Of a stretch of 64,000 nucleotides of DNA, positions 1 to 13,821 are shown piece after piece. The notes under the pieces are model-generated. The model searched no databases. It worked only from the letters and a program-made list of their open reading frames with translations, and was not told the origin of the DNA. Origin of the DNA: Siphlonurus alternatus (taxonomy: Eukaryota > Arthropoda > Insecta > Ephemeroptera > Siphlonuridae); contig OX463783.1 in NCBI GenBank assembly GCA_949825025.1, forward strand, positions 16,093,628-16,157,627. Direction: 5' to 3'. The first letter of the stretch is position 1. The number at the start of each line of letters is the position of its first letter. The translations under genes and the position numbers were made by a program.

Positions 1-2520
1 ATGCTTTATTTAGAGTGCGTACTTATAATTCTAATTATCGATTTACGTTATTTTGTGGAGCTGAAATAATCTTGCCAGATTTTTTTGTTCTTCTTATTGA
101 TAGGAGCGAGAATAGAAAACATTTTTTTTTTATTATTAATTAAAAGAAATAATTCATTGAGTTTCAAGATTCTCAATACAATAACTTACAAAAGTAATTT
201 AAGTAATTATGAAAAGAAATAAATTGTATTACTTAATATTTTTATTTAAAGATACTTCAATAATTTCTTATCTCTATTCTTATTATTGATTAAATATAAT
301 ATCATGTTTTCTATCTTATAAATTCTACAACGTTGTAAGTACGAAACTTCTCCTATAAGATGTGATTGTTTTGGGGAAAAAAATATCTAAGTTCAACATT
401 TTTCTTAGAAAATAATTAACCAAGAAATTTTTGCTAATATTGTACTGTTTCTATACCAGCAAAATGTCTTGAGACAAGAATTTAATAATTGTACGACTGT
501 AGCTTACATTTATCATTTTTTGTGTTACGTGATCGCTTGTTGTGTTGTAACCATAGCTACGATGTCATAAGTTTTCCTTGCCATCACGTGATGGGGAGAC
601 CTTTTAACAATGAACATGCGACAATAGGTGTAAAGATCGAGTGTAGTTCCCCAGTCGTTTCTATTTTTATTGTTTGTGATTTGTTTTTTATTGTCGGAGA
701 AAAAGAGAGTTACAATTCGTGCTGTTCGTGTTAATTTTTTTAAACATTGTTTATTATTATTATATCAGATATGGAACTTAATATTTTATGAAATAAATTA
801 TGTAAAAAATTAAATATTTAATAAAATATCAATATAATACACATTTTTTTTTCATGCTATTTAATTTTTTCTATGTATACGCTCAGCCCAACGCTTAAGC
901 TGTGATTCCATTTATGCATTCTGTGTTTTTTTCATATAATATATGTTATAATCATACGCTATTTTTTTAAATTTTTATCTAAATAATTGACTCAATAAAA
1001 TTGAATTTCCTTAAAATTTAAACAAATTTAAGTACGTACATACTGCATACTGATGCTAAAGCTTACTGTAGCCACATGTTTTGTAATATTCACTTTCTGG
1101 TTTAAATAAATTTTGTAGTTATACCATAATCTATTATTATTTGTCTCTATCCATAACTTTTTACTTGATAAGAAAAGCTTATAAGTACAGGCAATAAGGT
1201 AATGTTATGTCTTAATAATCAGTAGAGTACGTGCATGCAAGCTTTTTCCCCCTGACAACTCAATTACAATTTTCATAAGCATTAATCCATTTGCTAATTA
1301 GAAAAAAATAAGTAATGCAGTAGCCCAGCAAAGATACAGTGCATGCAATGCAGTATGATGTATCACAGAAAGCCAATGGATGGCTTTGCTTTATTTTGTT
1401 GCGAAAAAAAATCCAATTATATAAATACATAAATGTCAATTAAATAGGTACTGTGAAGAATTAAATAAATACTGAAAAACACAAGAGTTTGTATTTTTTT
1501 ATTATAGCTATTTCTCCTCATAATTAATACATTGATATATAAGACATTTATTTTATTACATTTAATAATAAGTCATATTTAATGATGCATTATTCTTTAT
1601 GGTATTTTGTCATTTAAAAATAGCTTTCTATTAAAAAATTTAAGATAACTATTTGTAATTTCTTATCAATATTAATAATTCAGAATATCAAACAGAAATA
1701 TTATGAGTTATTATAATGATATTGGTTATAATAGAAAAAAATAAAACAATACCGTAATAAAGGTGAATAAATACTTATCATTTAATTACATACCACAATA
1801 ACCATTAGCATTAATACACACATAGTGTTATAAGGTCACCGTGACAATGACCTGTTGATGACGTCATCATTGTTGCATATATGACGTCACCAAGGTTGCA
1901 AACAATGAGTACATTGCACTTAATATAAGCATGCATCCTAGGAATTACCACAAACAGTATGCACAATTATTATGTCATCCGGTTTAATTTCTAAAGCTTT
2001 GTATAAACAACACTTATTGCAATAATAAAACTAATAACACGTGCAGCAAGGTGTACAGTTATAAATTCATATTAAGTAGAAAATAAATAAATTTCGAATG
2101 CATATTCCTATTATAAGTCCAATTCATAATATTATCGATAAAAACTTATAAAAATAAAGAAGTCGAAAAGCCCCCCAGAACATACATTATATATAATTAT
2201 ATATTATTGCCTATAATTTTACTGTAAAACTCGTCTCTAAAAAAAAATACAAAAATAATTTTTAATGAAGAAACTTTGAAACTTTTATCCAGTCTCCTGA
2301 AATCTTGTACTACATAATATACTCTTTGAATATATTTTAATATTTATTTTTTATATATTGAATTTTGAGGAGTTATGTACATACAAAGTTACTATACTAT
2401 AAGTGTGTTTGTGACTCGATCCGTAAATTCACCATTGCTCAGAAGACTCAACAATGTACAGAAAACTAATATACGTAACGAATATTCATGATGATCTCAT
2501 ATTTTTTTTATCATATATAT
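1..2520. other. AT-rich intergenic stretch, no gene seen
   Basis: Low-complexity A/T-rich DNA with frequent stops in all frames. Nothing resembles a known protein or RNA gene. The only notable spot is 1832-1900, where two exact TGACGTCA octamers (1859-1866, 1882-1889) sit beside AGGTCA-type half-sites. Confidence 0.6.
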
Positions 2521-2617
2521 ATTTGACTATAGAGGACCTAACTCAAAATGCAACGCCTTTCATTTGTTTATGTGTTAAATATTTACATGACTATAACGTC
2601 ACAGCGTTTTACAGCAC
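2521..2617. mobile_element. truncated copy of the 'GTGTTAAATATT' foldback family
   Basis: The stretch starts with a terminal-like sequence (about 2528-2548) resembling the left end of the complete element at 7020-7256. It ends with a core at 2571-2617 (GTGTTAAATATTTACATGAC followed by a TAACGTCACAG box) that recurs at 7147-7188 and 18327-18373. The right half is missing; an unrelated hairpin element begins about 10 bases later. Confidence 0.5.
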
Positions 2618-2627
2618 TATAATGTAT

Positions 2628-2932
2628 TTTTAAAGATGCTTTTCCATGGAGCGATGTTGAGCGGGGCTTACACGCGGCGGGGCGAGAAAAGCGCATTTGC
2701 TTCATTATCATATGGCGGCCATATTGGCGTGAAAAAATCGCTTTCCAGTAGTGATTAAATCCCGCCACGATTTTTTCACCAACTTGATCGAAAAATCGCT
2801 TTCCAGCAGTGATTAAATCCCGCCATGATTTTTTCACGCCAACATGGCTGCCATACGAGATTGAAACAAGTGCATTTTTCTCGCCTCTTCAAGCCCCGCT
2901 TGACATCGCTCTATGGAAAAATACCTTTAAAA
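2628..2932. mobile_element. foldback (MITE-like) element, ~305 bp
   Basis: The outer arms are inverted repeats: TTTTAAAG..TTTTCCATGGAGCGATG on the left and the complementary CATCGCTCTATGGAAAA..CTTTAAAA on the right. The inner arms also pair (GGCGTGAAAAAATCG with CGATTTTTTCACGCC). Inside are two direct repeats of about 48 bases (2731-2779, 2790-2837; period ~59). It is non-coding; the reading frame crossing it follows the internal duplication only. GC content is higher than the flanks. Confidence 0.75.
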
Positions 2933-4171
2933 GCTCTCGCTCGCTCTCTATTCTGGATGCTACGTAATTAAATTATCATAGTCGGCTGACATTCACGTGA
3001 AAATCAAGTTCATTTGTTTTATCAGTCGCGAGACAAAACTCGATCGAATCTCCAAGAAACGTCTGTCTTGTTACAGAGTTCATGCGAGACTCGTACTTTG
3101 GCACCAAATTGAAAGAGTATCTTGATAGTAATGATAAGTTAACAGCGTATTTCCCGCAGATAAGTTATTAGTAATATGCAATGTAATGTATACGATTGTG
3201 TCATAATTAAAATACAAAGTACAAGGTCTTTGTTGCATCAATAAAAGTGCGTTAATTCACTTTTAGAATACTTTAAATTAAATTGATAATATAATCTAAA
3301 TTAATTAAATGAGAGGTAAAATGCAAAATATATATAATAATTTTGAAAGAGTAATGAGAACCATTTTTTTTTTTTTTTTTTTTGCATTTATTGAAACAAG
3401 GAACATTAACAACCAGTTTACTTCCTTCTGAAATTATATTATTATTTTTCTAGCTATAACAAGTCAACAAAAAAATATCAAAATTAGACAACGCCTCGAT
3501 CAGTTTGGTAATTTAATTCTGTTTATATAATTATAGAAACTGTGAAACATGTTGTATAGCACGTAGACCTAACAATATTAATATAATGTAAAGAATTTTT
3601 ATCAAACATTTTAAAGTATAGTCTATATAAAGAAAACTACATTTTTTTATCTCCTGGTGTTATTTCGAAATTTATAAAAACACACACTTTTTTCATCATA
3701 ATATTAATTATACAAATTAATAATGTTCTACTTCAAGCAATCAGTTAAATGCATTATATACCATCGAAATTGAATGGTGCGTGACCGAAATTTTGAAAAA
3801 TTATTTCAATAAATTATATTATAACTATATAGTTAAGTGATCTACAAAATCTCAGATCACATATAATTTACTTTTATTTTTATATTTAAGAAGATATTGG
3901 TTCAAAATTAATTTAAATTTTAAATATTAACTCATCAAAGATAAAGTTATTCCCCTGCCTGAGTTGCTAGAGCTATACAACTACAAGAAAAAAAATATAA
4001 ATTTGCAAGTTTGGAATTTTGATAGACTTGATAATATGAGCAACATACACTGAGAAACCATGCAGTCTATAGTCACCTAAAAAAATGTACTTTCCACTGC
4101 CAATAAACAGAGACTTGGGGGTGAACGTTCGTACTTTCCTATTGTTAAAAAAAAAAAAACAGAGCTTCATT
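2933..4171. other. intergenic, no gene seen
   Basis: AT-rich sequence with a poly-T run at about 3364-3383. No coding or structural-RNA signal was recognised. Confidence 0.5.
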
Positions 4172-4304
4172 GGGGACGATTCACGAAAGAGTTATATCTA
4201 TATAGAGTGGTATCCAGCTTTCTCAGTAGCCGCAGTTAGCTCCAGAGTAATTCAATGATATTAGTGAGAAACCTGTCCGGATAACTTCCTTCGTGAATCG
4301 CGCT
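4172..4304. mobile_element. short foldback element, 'GATTCACGAAG' family
   Basis: The terminal inverted repeats are ACGATTCACGAAAGAG (left) and CTTCCTTCGTGAATCGCG (right), with partly complementary interiors (TATCCAGCTTTCTCA against TGAGAAACCTGTCCGGATA). Relatives occur at 16525-16651, 26812-26953 and 36995-37512. This copy is the most diverged. Confidence 0.65.
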
Positions 4305-4309
4305 CATAT

Positions 4310-4470
4310 TTTTTTATAACAGAAGATATCTCGTGAGTCATGTACGAGACGTAGTGCACGTGTGCGCGTCTTGATAATCTGGCGATGACGTGGTGTCACT
4401 CAGGTGCCGACGTACGACGCGCGATTTGCGTCACAAATTATTTGCCTTGCAAACCATCGTACGGAACATT
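4310..4470. other. CpG-rich patch in AT-rich DNA
   Basis: About 150 bases with many CpG dinucleotides (such as GTGCGCGTC, CGACGTACGACGCGCG) and CACGTG/TGACGTGG-like motifs, in contrast with the AT-rich flanks. There is no reading frame of note. It could be a relic of a mobile element or a small regulatory patch. Confidence 0.3.
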
Positions 4471-5900
4471 TAACATGTTAAAACATTGACATTAATGTTA
4501 TAAGAAAAAAACAAGTACATAACAATTTATTTGTATTGTTATTTAAAAAAAAAATTATAATTTAAGCTTAAGTAAACTTTACGCAGAGACCCGGGGTGAA
4601 TGAATGGGGCACTCGTTGGAATAGTTTGTTACAAATGTGTTATTTTTAGGTTCTAACGGGACATTAAGAATATGACAATAAGTAAAAAATATTTGTATGT
4701 ATTATAGTACTTATAATTATAATTAGACATAAAAATTTGTCAGAGTTTAAAAATAAGAAATGATTGAGTAACCGAAACTGTGAGAATTTTGTTGTTACTT
4801 AAAAAATTCTCAAATAACTCTCGGTGTCAACATAAAATTTCAAAATTAAAATGCGAATAGGAAGTCTAAAAACAGTCACGTTGCTGGCTTCTTTGAATAT
4901 TAATTAATTTAATTTAGCAAGCAAATTTAGTGCCTTCACAGATGGAAATTTTCACTAAATGAGCAGAAATTAACTATATAGTACCATAATAAAACATAGT
5001 TTAATTATACTGTAATGTAAACTGAATTCCATTGCATGAAATAAATATATTATGCAAGTTATGTCATTAATTAATGATAGTTGCATGTACGTTGATTTTA
5101 TATGAAACAGAAAGGAGATAGGTATTTTATGGTGGCAGTATATCCATAATTCAATATGGTTTTACAGTTTCAAACTCGCTTGACGAGTTATATAATTTAT
5201 ATTCTTAACATAAAAAATATAATTATTTTGGTTAAATATTACCATCAGCACTCTATTAACATAAGAAAATGAGCCTTATGTTATATTGTGGTATAGTGCA
5301 ACAACTATAACTGAATAGGTCACAATATTATTTGCTCGCTATTTAGCTCAATTATAATGTTATTTGTAAATTGATTTGCAAATATAAAAATGCTTAGTCG
5401 AAAAGGAATATCTTCACACATTTTTAATTTGTATTTGCTCTTTTTTGAATTTATTAAAATAAAAAATGCTTATGTTTTTTATTCATAATTTATTTTTAAC
5501 GAGTGAAAACTCCTATTCCTTTTTTTAAAGTATAGACCCAGTATTCAACAGAAATGAAGAAGTCTTGAAGGCTATCAAGTACAGTACATTAACGATGAGG
5601 TACAAGTTAACTGCTTCTAAGAGTGATCTTCTTAAGATTTATTTTTGCTACTTCTATATTTAATATTTAAGAAAATAATTTAGGTGTTGAAAGTTGTCAC
5701 TTCAATTAACATTTTTGTTTAATTTAAAACTTATAATTAAATGCCACTGTTCACAGTCGCAGTGCAAAAAAAATAATAAATACTGTAAAGAAATATTCAA
5801 GCCTTTGGTACTTTTCCTAGTTTTATATGATAGAGGCAAATATCACGTGACTAGTGAAAAACCTTATTAAAATCTAAAATTATTTAAATATATAATACTA
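4471..5900. other. intergenic, no gene seen
   Basis: AT-rich sequence, frequent stops and no recognisable motif blocks. Confidence 0.5.
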
Positions 5901-6033
<133 letters not shown>

Positions 6034-6610
6034 ATACTTTTGATACTTGATGCCAACTGTAACTAGATACTGTTAAACTTGTTATACAAGGTGACTCTAG
6101 AAACAACGTACTTTAAATTTGAATATATTATATAATTTTACTGAAAGTAACTTCTTAGGAAATTTTATTTATTTAATATTTAGGTACCCACAATTTGAAA
6201 TTAAAATGAAACAGCTAACCATAATTAGTACTAAAATGGTGGGGGGGAAAATTATAAAGTGCTACTTATTTATAAATAAATTTATACCAACTTTATTTTC
6301 ATTTTTCATCGATAAAAATTTTCGCATAATTATTTGATATATACATATTTTTTTTATATATTCTTATATTGAATGAATCTCTTATTTACTTTCATACAAC
6401 AATGATTTGAATGAACTCGGACTCTCAAATAAGTTTATATTTTATGACAGATATTTCTATGCTAAAAACTGTAAGTTATCCCACAGACAAAACATGTTGA
6501 TTGTTTTGGGTTTATTTATGTCAGTGATGTTTGCAGAGCCAAAATAGATTTGTAGTTAGCACGTGGATGGTAGACTTAAGGTAAATATTTTTGTTTAAAA
6601 AATATATATA

Positions 6611-6615
<5 letters not shown>

Positions 6616-6676
<61 letters not shown>
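6616..6676. repeat. (TA)n microsatellite, ~60 bp
   Basis: Uninterrupted TA dinucleotides in AT-rich intergenic DNA. Confidence 0.95.
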
Positions 6677-6678
<2 letters not shown>

Positions 6679-7019
6679 ACATAAACTAAAATTTATCAGT
6701 ATTAATGGTGACTTTGGCTTGTATTTTGTTTTTATTATTATTGTCAGTGATTATGTTTGATAGTGTTAAATAACTTATGTAAATATGTTTAAATTTAATG
6801 TATTTATGTTGTGTTTTGTCCAATTTTGACTTGAACATATGTTTGTCTTGTACAACCAAAAAGAAGTTCCAAAATAAAAAATAAAATAAAATTTATATAC
6901 AAAAATCTCATTTATATACTTCGTTAAAAATACATTAATCTTGGTTTGATTAAAAAACTGATGAAAACTTAGCTAATTATTTTATAATGGACAACTTTCC
7001 TGACAATTTTTATTGCATA

Positions 7020-7256
7020 TTTTGATAGAGGAACTCAAGTTAATGTATTTTTAATAGATTTTTAGATTTATTTGAACCCTCTAACACCCTCAAACTCATA
7101 CTGCAAAACAATGTGACGTCATATTCATGCATTTCTCTATGCTTACGTGTTAAATATTTGCATGACTATGACGTCACAGGGTATTTTCCTTCGATTTTGA
7201 GGGTATTAGAGGATAAAAAAAATCCAAAATACATAACTTGAGGTTGTCTATCCAAA
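7020..7256. mobile_element. complete 'GTGTTAAATATT' family foldback element
   Basis: Long inverted repeats of about 70 bases. The left outer arm is GATAGAGGAACTCAAGTTAA and the right is TAACTTGAGGTTGTCTATCC; the inner arms are CTCTAACACCCTCAAA and TTTGAGGGTATTAGAG. The core at 7147-7188 carries a TATGACGTCACAGGG box, and a second TGACGTCA lies at 7114-7121. Non-coding. Relatives are at 2521-2617 and 18163-18470. Confidence 0.75.
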
Positions 7257-9269
7257 AATGCAATAAATAATTTTATAAAAGTTTTTAATTGCATGTTATT
7301 TGAACTTCTGTAAAAATAAATATAATATTTAACTTATTTTTCATTTAAAAAGCAGATCATGTAGATTATTATATTATAAAATAATGCATGATAGCACATG
7401 ATATATCAGAATTCTAAACCATTAATATAGTATATCCTATACAAAAATAATTATAATTAATAATTAGCATCAAGAAATGAAACTTTTAATAGTCAGTTTT
7501 AATAATAAATTAGTTTTATTAAAAATGTCATTTACTTAAACATTATTCAAATTAAGGTCGATGTCAATTGACAAAAGGTAAGATACTGACCTTTATAGTA
7601 AAATAAAATTAGGTTTATTTATTTTTATTACCAAATATTCAACAATAATTACTACAAAAAAAACATGAACAATATGAAACATAAAAATTAAGCTGCTATT
7701 TTAAACTATAACTGCTGTTAAAATAAAATACCAATAAATGCCAATGACCATCATGATTATTACAGTACATTAACATTAAATTAATATAACCTTAATAATA
7801 CAAACAATTTTAAAGTTCAAGAACGCACATACGAATATTATATGTGTTATAAGCTTTACACAGCTGCTCAAGTTTTATTACGTAAATTGTGACGTCACAT
7901 GACCTTGAGCCCCACCCCCTTTATATCTCGATTAACTTCTCCCCCCCCCCCCATCTTGCTTTTAAAGCAAAGAGTCTCGTGTATGACCTATGTAATACTT
8001 GAACGTTTATTACTGGTAGCCTAGATTCTTTCTCATCGTTATAAATTATTGTCTATTAAAAGAAGTACTTGGATCATATTACGACGTAGTAAGTGATGGG
8101 ATTTAGTTGCATTGAAATAAAAGTATTTGATCGAGGATCAATGTTATTGTTATAAAAAAAAATCTGTAGAAATGATAATATTATTATGAATAATAACTTA
8201 ATACATGCAGATTATAATTATTATACTGACCATCGACATTTCATCCATATTTATAAATTGAAAATTTGCATGATTTTTTTTTTTTAAATTAACTTAATTA
8301 TTTTTGTTCGTGTCTTTAACGTAGAGATCAATGCTGCTGAGACGGCACTAATAATTTAAATTCAAAAACAGCAACAATAAAATTCAAAAATCGGCACGAC
8401 ACATTTTACATTTATTTAGAGATATTCAGCAATAATAATTCATTATAATTGGCATTATTATTAATATACAGTAAAACAAAGATCTGTACATTTTTGAAAT
8501 AAAAAATAAGAGAATTTTTGTTTTTTGCTGACTCTAAAAAATGTAAATATATTTATTTTAAACTACGAAATAGGTCATCGACTTTAGATAGAAAACACCC
8601 TACTTTTGCTAATTCGTAATTCTCTAAACAAAAATCTTGCTTGGAAATTAAAGACATTTGTTGTTGCAGTGCCAACTGGCAAAGAAACCTCGACTGCACG
8701 GCGGTATTGAAGGCACCAAAACTTGCCTAATGCACGCAACTATGTAAAACACTCTGTGAACTTATATAATTTGTAACATTTACTGGCACGAGAAACAAGC
8801 ACGTGTCATTAAATGGTTCTTAATCGTTTGATTATCCATTTTTTTTAATCAATATTGCATATTTCAGATAAACACAATTTATATATTTTTTTTCTTTTTA
8901 ATAAAACTTGTTATAAATTTCATCTAAAGGATCAATTATGTCATTTTATATAACTCACCATTTTAAATTTTAATCACGTTTATAATTGAATCTACAGGTG
9001 AATCTACAACAGGTAGGATATAAATTGGAAGAATATCATTGGGACTGCGGTGACTTTATAGTCAAATCAGCATCTAAACAACACTAAAAAATTTAAAACT
9101 TGATCATATTCTTATTTCATTCAATACATATTAAAATTTCAAATTCAACTTGTGCTTCATCATTAGAGGTAAAAATATTTCACTTTCGGATAATAATTAA
9201 CATAAAAGTATAGAACTTAAAAGATGCGTGGGTTCAAACCCGACCTCGGCAAAACTTTTTTGCAATACT
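7257..9269. other. intergenic, no gene seen; small promoter-like cluster near 7890
   Basis: Mostly A/T-rich. At 7890-7935 a TGACGTCA octamer, TGACCTTGA (an FTZ-F1/ERR-type site on the other strand), a CCACCCCC box and TTTATATC occur within 45 bases, followed by a C-run. No downstream gene was found, so this is only suggestive. Confidence 0.35.
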
Positions 9270-9378
9270 TCACGACATTTTAAAAACCTGAAAAAAAAAT
9301 CAAAGTGGCATAACTTTGCACCCTCTCTATTTTTGTAATATTTTTTTTTTTCCTGGTCGATACTCAATTGTAAAGACA
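9270..9378. mobile_element. decayed right end of the GAGTATTG foldback family
   Basis: Matches the right arm of the complete element at 39402-39719: ACCTGAAAAAAAAATCAAAG, then GGCATAACTTTGCACCCTCT, then CCTGGTCGATACTC. The left arm is missing. Just upstream (9228-9245) GGGTTCAAACCC resembles a tRNA T-loop/B-box, so a tRNA-like fragment may adjoin. Confidence 0.5.
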
Positions 9379-9672
9379 CGTACAATTCCGGACAATTCGA
9401 TTTTTTTTACATAAATTTGGATAGGACGGGGGGAACACCGCAAAATCAGCTGACTTAAAGTCTCTATTCTCAAAATTAATTAGTTACCATGCCCCCCTAA
9501 AGTAATGATTATACAACAATCCCTTCAAACAAAGCATGGAAAAAGTCTTTTTTTATTGCCGTCTAATATAACATATTATAAAGTTATATAAATTATATAT
9601 ATTTATGATTTTTTTATAAATTTGGCTTTAGAAAATGAAAGTTCATTAATTATAAGGATTTTTATTATATAT

Positions 9673-10148
9673 AGAGCGCGGAAAAAAGTCATTTTGCCTA
9701 TTTGTGCACATGAGGACTATTTCTTGTTGTCATTTAGGATGTCCACCGATCTCCGGAAGTGGATTAAAATGAGCCTATAAAAAAAGAGACTATTTAGACT
9801 ATTTTTGGATTTTGAGACTATTTTGGCAAAAGATGACTTTTTTGTGACTTTTTGACATATTTTTAGTGCATTTCAGCTCTTTTCTTCATATTGTCAAAAA
9901 AAACAAAGAAGTAAAGAAACAAAGACTTCAGTCTGTGTAAGGAAATATATAAAAAAAAAATTTAAACACTCTTTTAAATAGCACTTTTGAAACGCCTTTT
10001 TGCTGCATTTTTTTTTTAAAAAAAAAAGTGATTTTTTATAGACTATTTTTAAAAAATAGTGACTTTTTTGTAGACTATTTTCCAAAAATAAGTTGACTTT
10101 ATAGGCACCTATTTTTCGAAAAAAAATGTGTTTTTTTTTCCGCGCTCT
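9673..10148. mobile_element. ~476-bp element with AGAGCGCGGAAAAAA terminal repeats
   Basis: It is bounded by AGAGCGCGGAAAAAA on the left and TTTTTTTCCGCGCTCT on the right, inside TA-rich flanks. The interior has repeated GACTATTTT blocks (for example near 9789, 9822, 10040 and 10072). No transposase frame is present, so it is a non-autonomous element. Confidence 0.75.
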
Positions 10149-11972
10149 AATTATATAATACCAATTACAGTTAATTATAGTTTGTTGGTATAGCAGTTAT
10201 GCAATAATCAATGTGATTTTAATTATTTGCTTTTTTAATGTCAAAGCATGTTTAAATTATGGATCATACTGAAAAAACTAAAAATAGTTCTTGTATAACA
10301 TTTTTAATAATTAATAATGCTGAATTTATTTCACTTTATACTTATACATTCCTTTTTATAATATTCCCTTTTTTGGTATAAAAATTACTAAAAGTATAAT
10401 CCTTACTTCCTGATTGCCTTATTATAACAATCCATTTATAGTTGTAAATTTCTCCTTAGTAGTAGTCGTAGTAGTAGTTTAAAGTCACCAAATTATTCAT
10501 CCTTGCCTCATGTTCAACATAACATTCGCATTTCCATGTAATTAATCATTGAAATCTTCCCAAAATTTCGGCACTGGACACTCAACAGGAATTTAATTAA
10601 ACTCTCAAATTTATATGTTCTAAGATTTTCTAAATGAAATACGAAATACTATACTGAAGTTAACATAACAACCAAAGGTGTATACTTTATAGCGGCAGTA
10701 TCAGTGTTATATTAATCTTTTATCTTGGTATTGTAGTATTTATCCAACTTGTTTTAGAGTGGAAAAAAAGTATCTTCCATGACGATCGACCATGCCGTTT
10801 TTTTAATTAATTATTAATTTAAAAAAACTGCTTGAAGTTGTTTGTTCAAATTCTTTATATATTATATATATTTATATATATACTGTATAATTACATATAT
10901 AATGTATCTATAAATAATCTACTTACTGTAATTTTAATGTGTTATATTAATTATTAATTTTTTTTAGATTCAGTTTAAGTTTAATATGATACCAAAAAAA
11001 AGCTATACTTGCTACATTTTTTTATTAATCATTTCCAAATCGGTACGTGTCATACTTGTATTTATGATACGTATATATTATACCGATGATCGACGGAAAA
11101 AGCACATTGGAATTAATTAATAAAAACGTCATTTGTTGAAGATATAACATCTTGTCTCTGGACTAAAAATGTATTTAACAAATTTCTTTTATATTACGTC
11201 ATTCGTCGTGTAATTTTGCTTAATTTGATAAAAAAAAAAGTTGCATGCGCTCATATATAATATTGAAATATTGCAATAATGTTCTACTTTATAGAATTTT
11301 GCAGCAAAATTAATTTGATTATATCGTGTTATGTAACTTTACGTTTAAGATAAAAGCATGTTGTGTGTGAGCGAGAGAGAGAGGGGGGGAGGGGGGGATC
11401 TAATTAAAGAAAAGCTCTTCTTGAGATTGCTCTTACAGCCCGCGGACTTCACAAGAAGATAAAATACTCGTCACGTGAGCATAAAATGCAAATTTAATCA
11501 GACTACAAGTAACGCCATCTCTTAACAATGTTTAAAAGTAATAATTATTATTTTGCTTTCCTTGTAACATACAGATGGTGCTACCGTGACTATTATGTGA
11601 TTTAAATTCTATGGTGATGAGACTGATTAGGATTAAATTTTGAGGTGAGAAGTTTATACCGTCAGTAAAAGTACTTGAAATCTACGCCAGGATATAAAGA
11701 CTTAAAATGTTTTCTGCACATTTTTACTTTAAATCCTATTAAATACCTCATCTTTCTGTACACTCCATCGCCTTGGAAAATTTCCCACTTTTGCAGCCTA
11801 TAGCTATATCACAATGTCCTGTGACTCCTGTGTTATTCTTACGAGGCATGGTGATTTAAGAAAGCCGCAAATCGAAATTTTTTTAGGTCGTCGAACTGTA
11901 CAGTACATTAAATATTACAATGTATGTATATATAATTATATAACGTGTATAATATTTAGTATATTTACTATA
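10149..11972. other. intergenic, no gene seen
   Basis: AT-rich. A short purine run (GAGAGAGAGAGGGGGGGAGG) lies near 11371-11397. No coding evidence. Confidence 0.5.
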
Positions 11973-11980
11973 TTTCCACA

Positions 11981-12147
11981 CAGGCCGGCGCGGATTCAGA
12001 AAAAAATTTGGGTGGAGGGAGGCCGGGGGGCCTCTTCATAAGGCCATGCAATGTTAAAAAAAAAATTGGAGTGGGGGAAATGCCTATATATTGCCCATGT
12101 TAAATCTGAAATTTCAAGCCTCCCCCCTCCCCCTGGACCCGCGCCTG
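11981..12147. mobile_element. hAT-like non-autonomous element (CAGG..GCGCGGATCC family), copy 1
   Basis: The ends are CAGGCCGGCGCGGATTCAG and GGACCCGCGCCTG, inverted. TTTCCACA precedes the element (11973-11980) and recurs at 12152-12159, four bases beyond the right end, which suggests an 8-bp target duplication. CAGG..CCTG ends with 8-bp duplications are typical of the hAT superfamily. The interior AATTGGAGTGGGGGAAATGC is shared with copies 2 and 3. Confidence 0.75.
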
Positions 12148-12159
12148 AATGTTTCCACA

Positions 12160-13442
12160 CAAATCTTAGATTTTAAATTAGCCTTAAAATATTCAGTGTA
12201 ACTACATTTCTATAATTTTTTTGCTGAAATCTATAATTCTTACTAGTGCTTACTAACATGTTTCCTGTTATGTGTACAAAATTAAGTATATAATATATAT
12301 TTATTTATTATACAAATATAATATTATTAGTTATCATGTTTTGCGTTATATAAATAATATATATGATACCTTATTTCATTGTAATTATTTTTAAATCTAA
12401 ATTAAATTGAAATATGGCGTGAATAAAACGGATGACCATATGTGAATGCGAATTAAATCACTTGATCATATTATATAAAATTACAATTTAAAACTTCTTC
12501 ATGAATAAAAATGTTATATAGACAATATTTGAATAACATACAACGTTTTCCTGTTTTTTTTCTTTTCTTTTTCTTTTTTTTTTTTTTTTTATAACTCGAT
12601 TTTTGTTTTCAAGACGGTACATATTAAGGTTATTAAAAGCAAGAGGTAACGTAATTAACGGGATAATAGTACACATGAAATACTTATTTTTTTAGGAAAC
12701 CTTGTAAGACCACCTGTAACAAGATGTAATGAGAATTGTACAGTCCCCCGCATCAACATATATACATGAAATGACTGCATGGAGTGATCTGCTGCCTTGT
12801 TATATACTAATATTTCATATAAGAGTGATTTAAGTATGTTATTTCATTATTTGGTATCAAAATTCTTCGGATTATACATTTTGTCATGCAATTATATCTA
12901 TATATAATACAGAGAAGATTGCAAGCTAAGTGCATTAGGAAATCATATATTTTGTATTATTTACTTATTGATTGAAATGGTTCGTTATAGAAATCGTTAA
13001 TTTAGTTCATAAGGAACTATGAAAAAGTAAAGCATCTTTAAAAGTTCTAGGACTGTAAATTATTTTGAATATCTTGCTCATGCAGTTTCTTAAAGCCTAT
13101 AGGTAATATATACACGATACAAATTTGCATACAATTTTTCCTTAAAAGAAAACTTCAAACTCCATTTGTTTGTATTGAGATTAAATTTTATTATAAGTAA
13201 AAGTTGTATATGCAAAATAATATATGAGATATATAGAGGCTTCAGCTAGAAAAACTTAATAGTAGACAATAATTCAAGTAACTTAATTTAATATCGAGAT
13301 AGAATAATGCTGGTGTAAATCAGATCAGTCATATACAAATTCAATCAATTTGTCAACATTTTGTGCTGAAATCTGGCGTCATATGCAACATTTTTTTACT
13401 TAGTCAGTTTATTGTATAATATAGCAAAAATGCAAAAATATT
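12160..13442. other. intergenic, no gene seen
   Basis: AT-rich; poly-pyrimidine tract at 12556-12590; no gene evidence. Confidence 0.5.
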
Positions 13443-13469
13443 GATATATATATATATATATATATATAT
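13443..13469. repeat. (TA)n microsatellite
   Basis: Thirteen or so TA units, 36 bases upstream of the long CT repeat. Confidence 0.9.
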
Positions 13470-13502
13470 GCATTTAATTCAAGGTCTGTAAAATTTATTC
13501 AA

Positions 13503-13687
<185 letters not shown>

Positions 13688-13821
13688 ATTATTCAATTAA
13701 TTTGATGAACTATATAAAGTTAATAACAATGTAAAATGTTAAGTAAAGCACATTGCAGTATCAAAATTATAATTTGTATGTATTATAACAGTTTAGATAA
13801 TTTTTAGATAACTTTATTATA

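Noticed and set aside
9228..9245. tRNA gene (GGGTTCAAACCC T-arm)
   Set aside because: No acceptor stem, D-arm or anticodon arm could be built around it. At best it is a tRNA-like fragment of a repeat.
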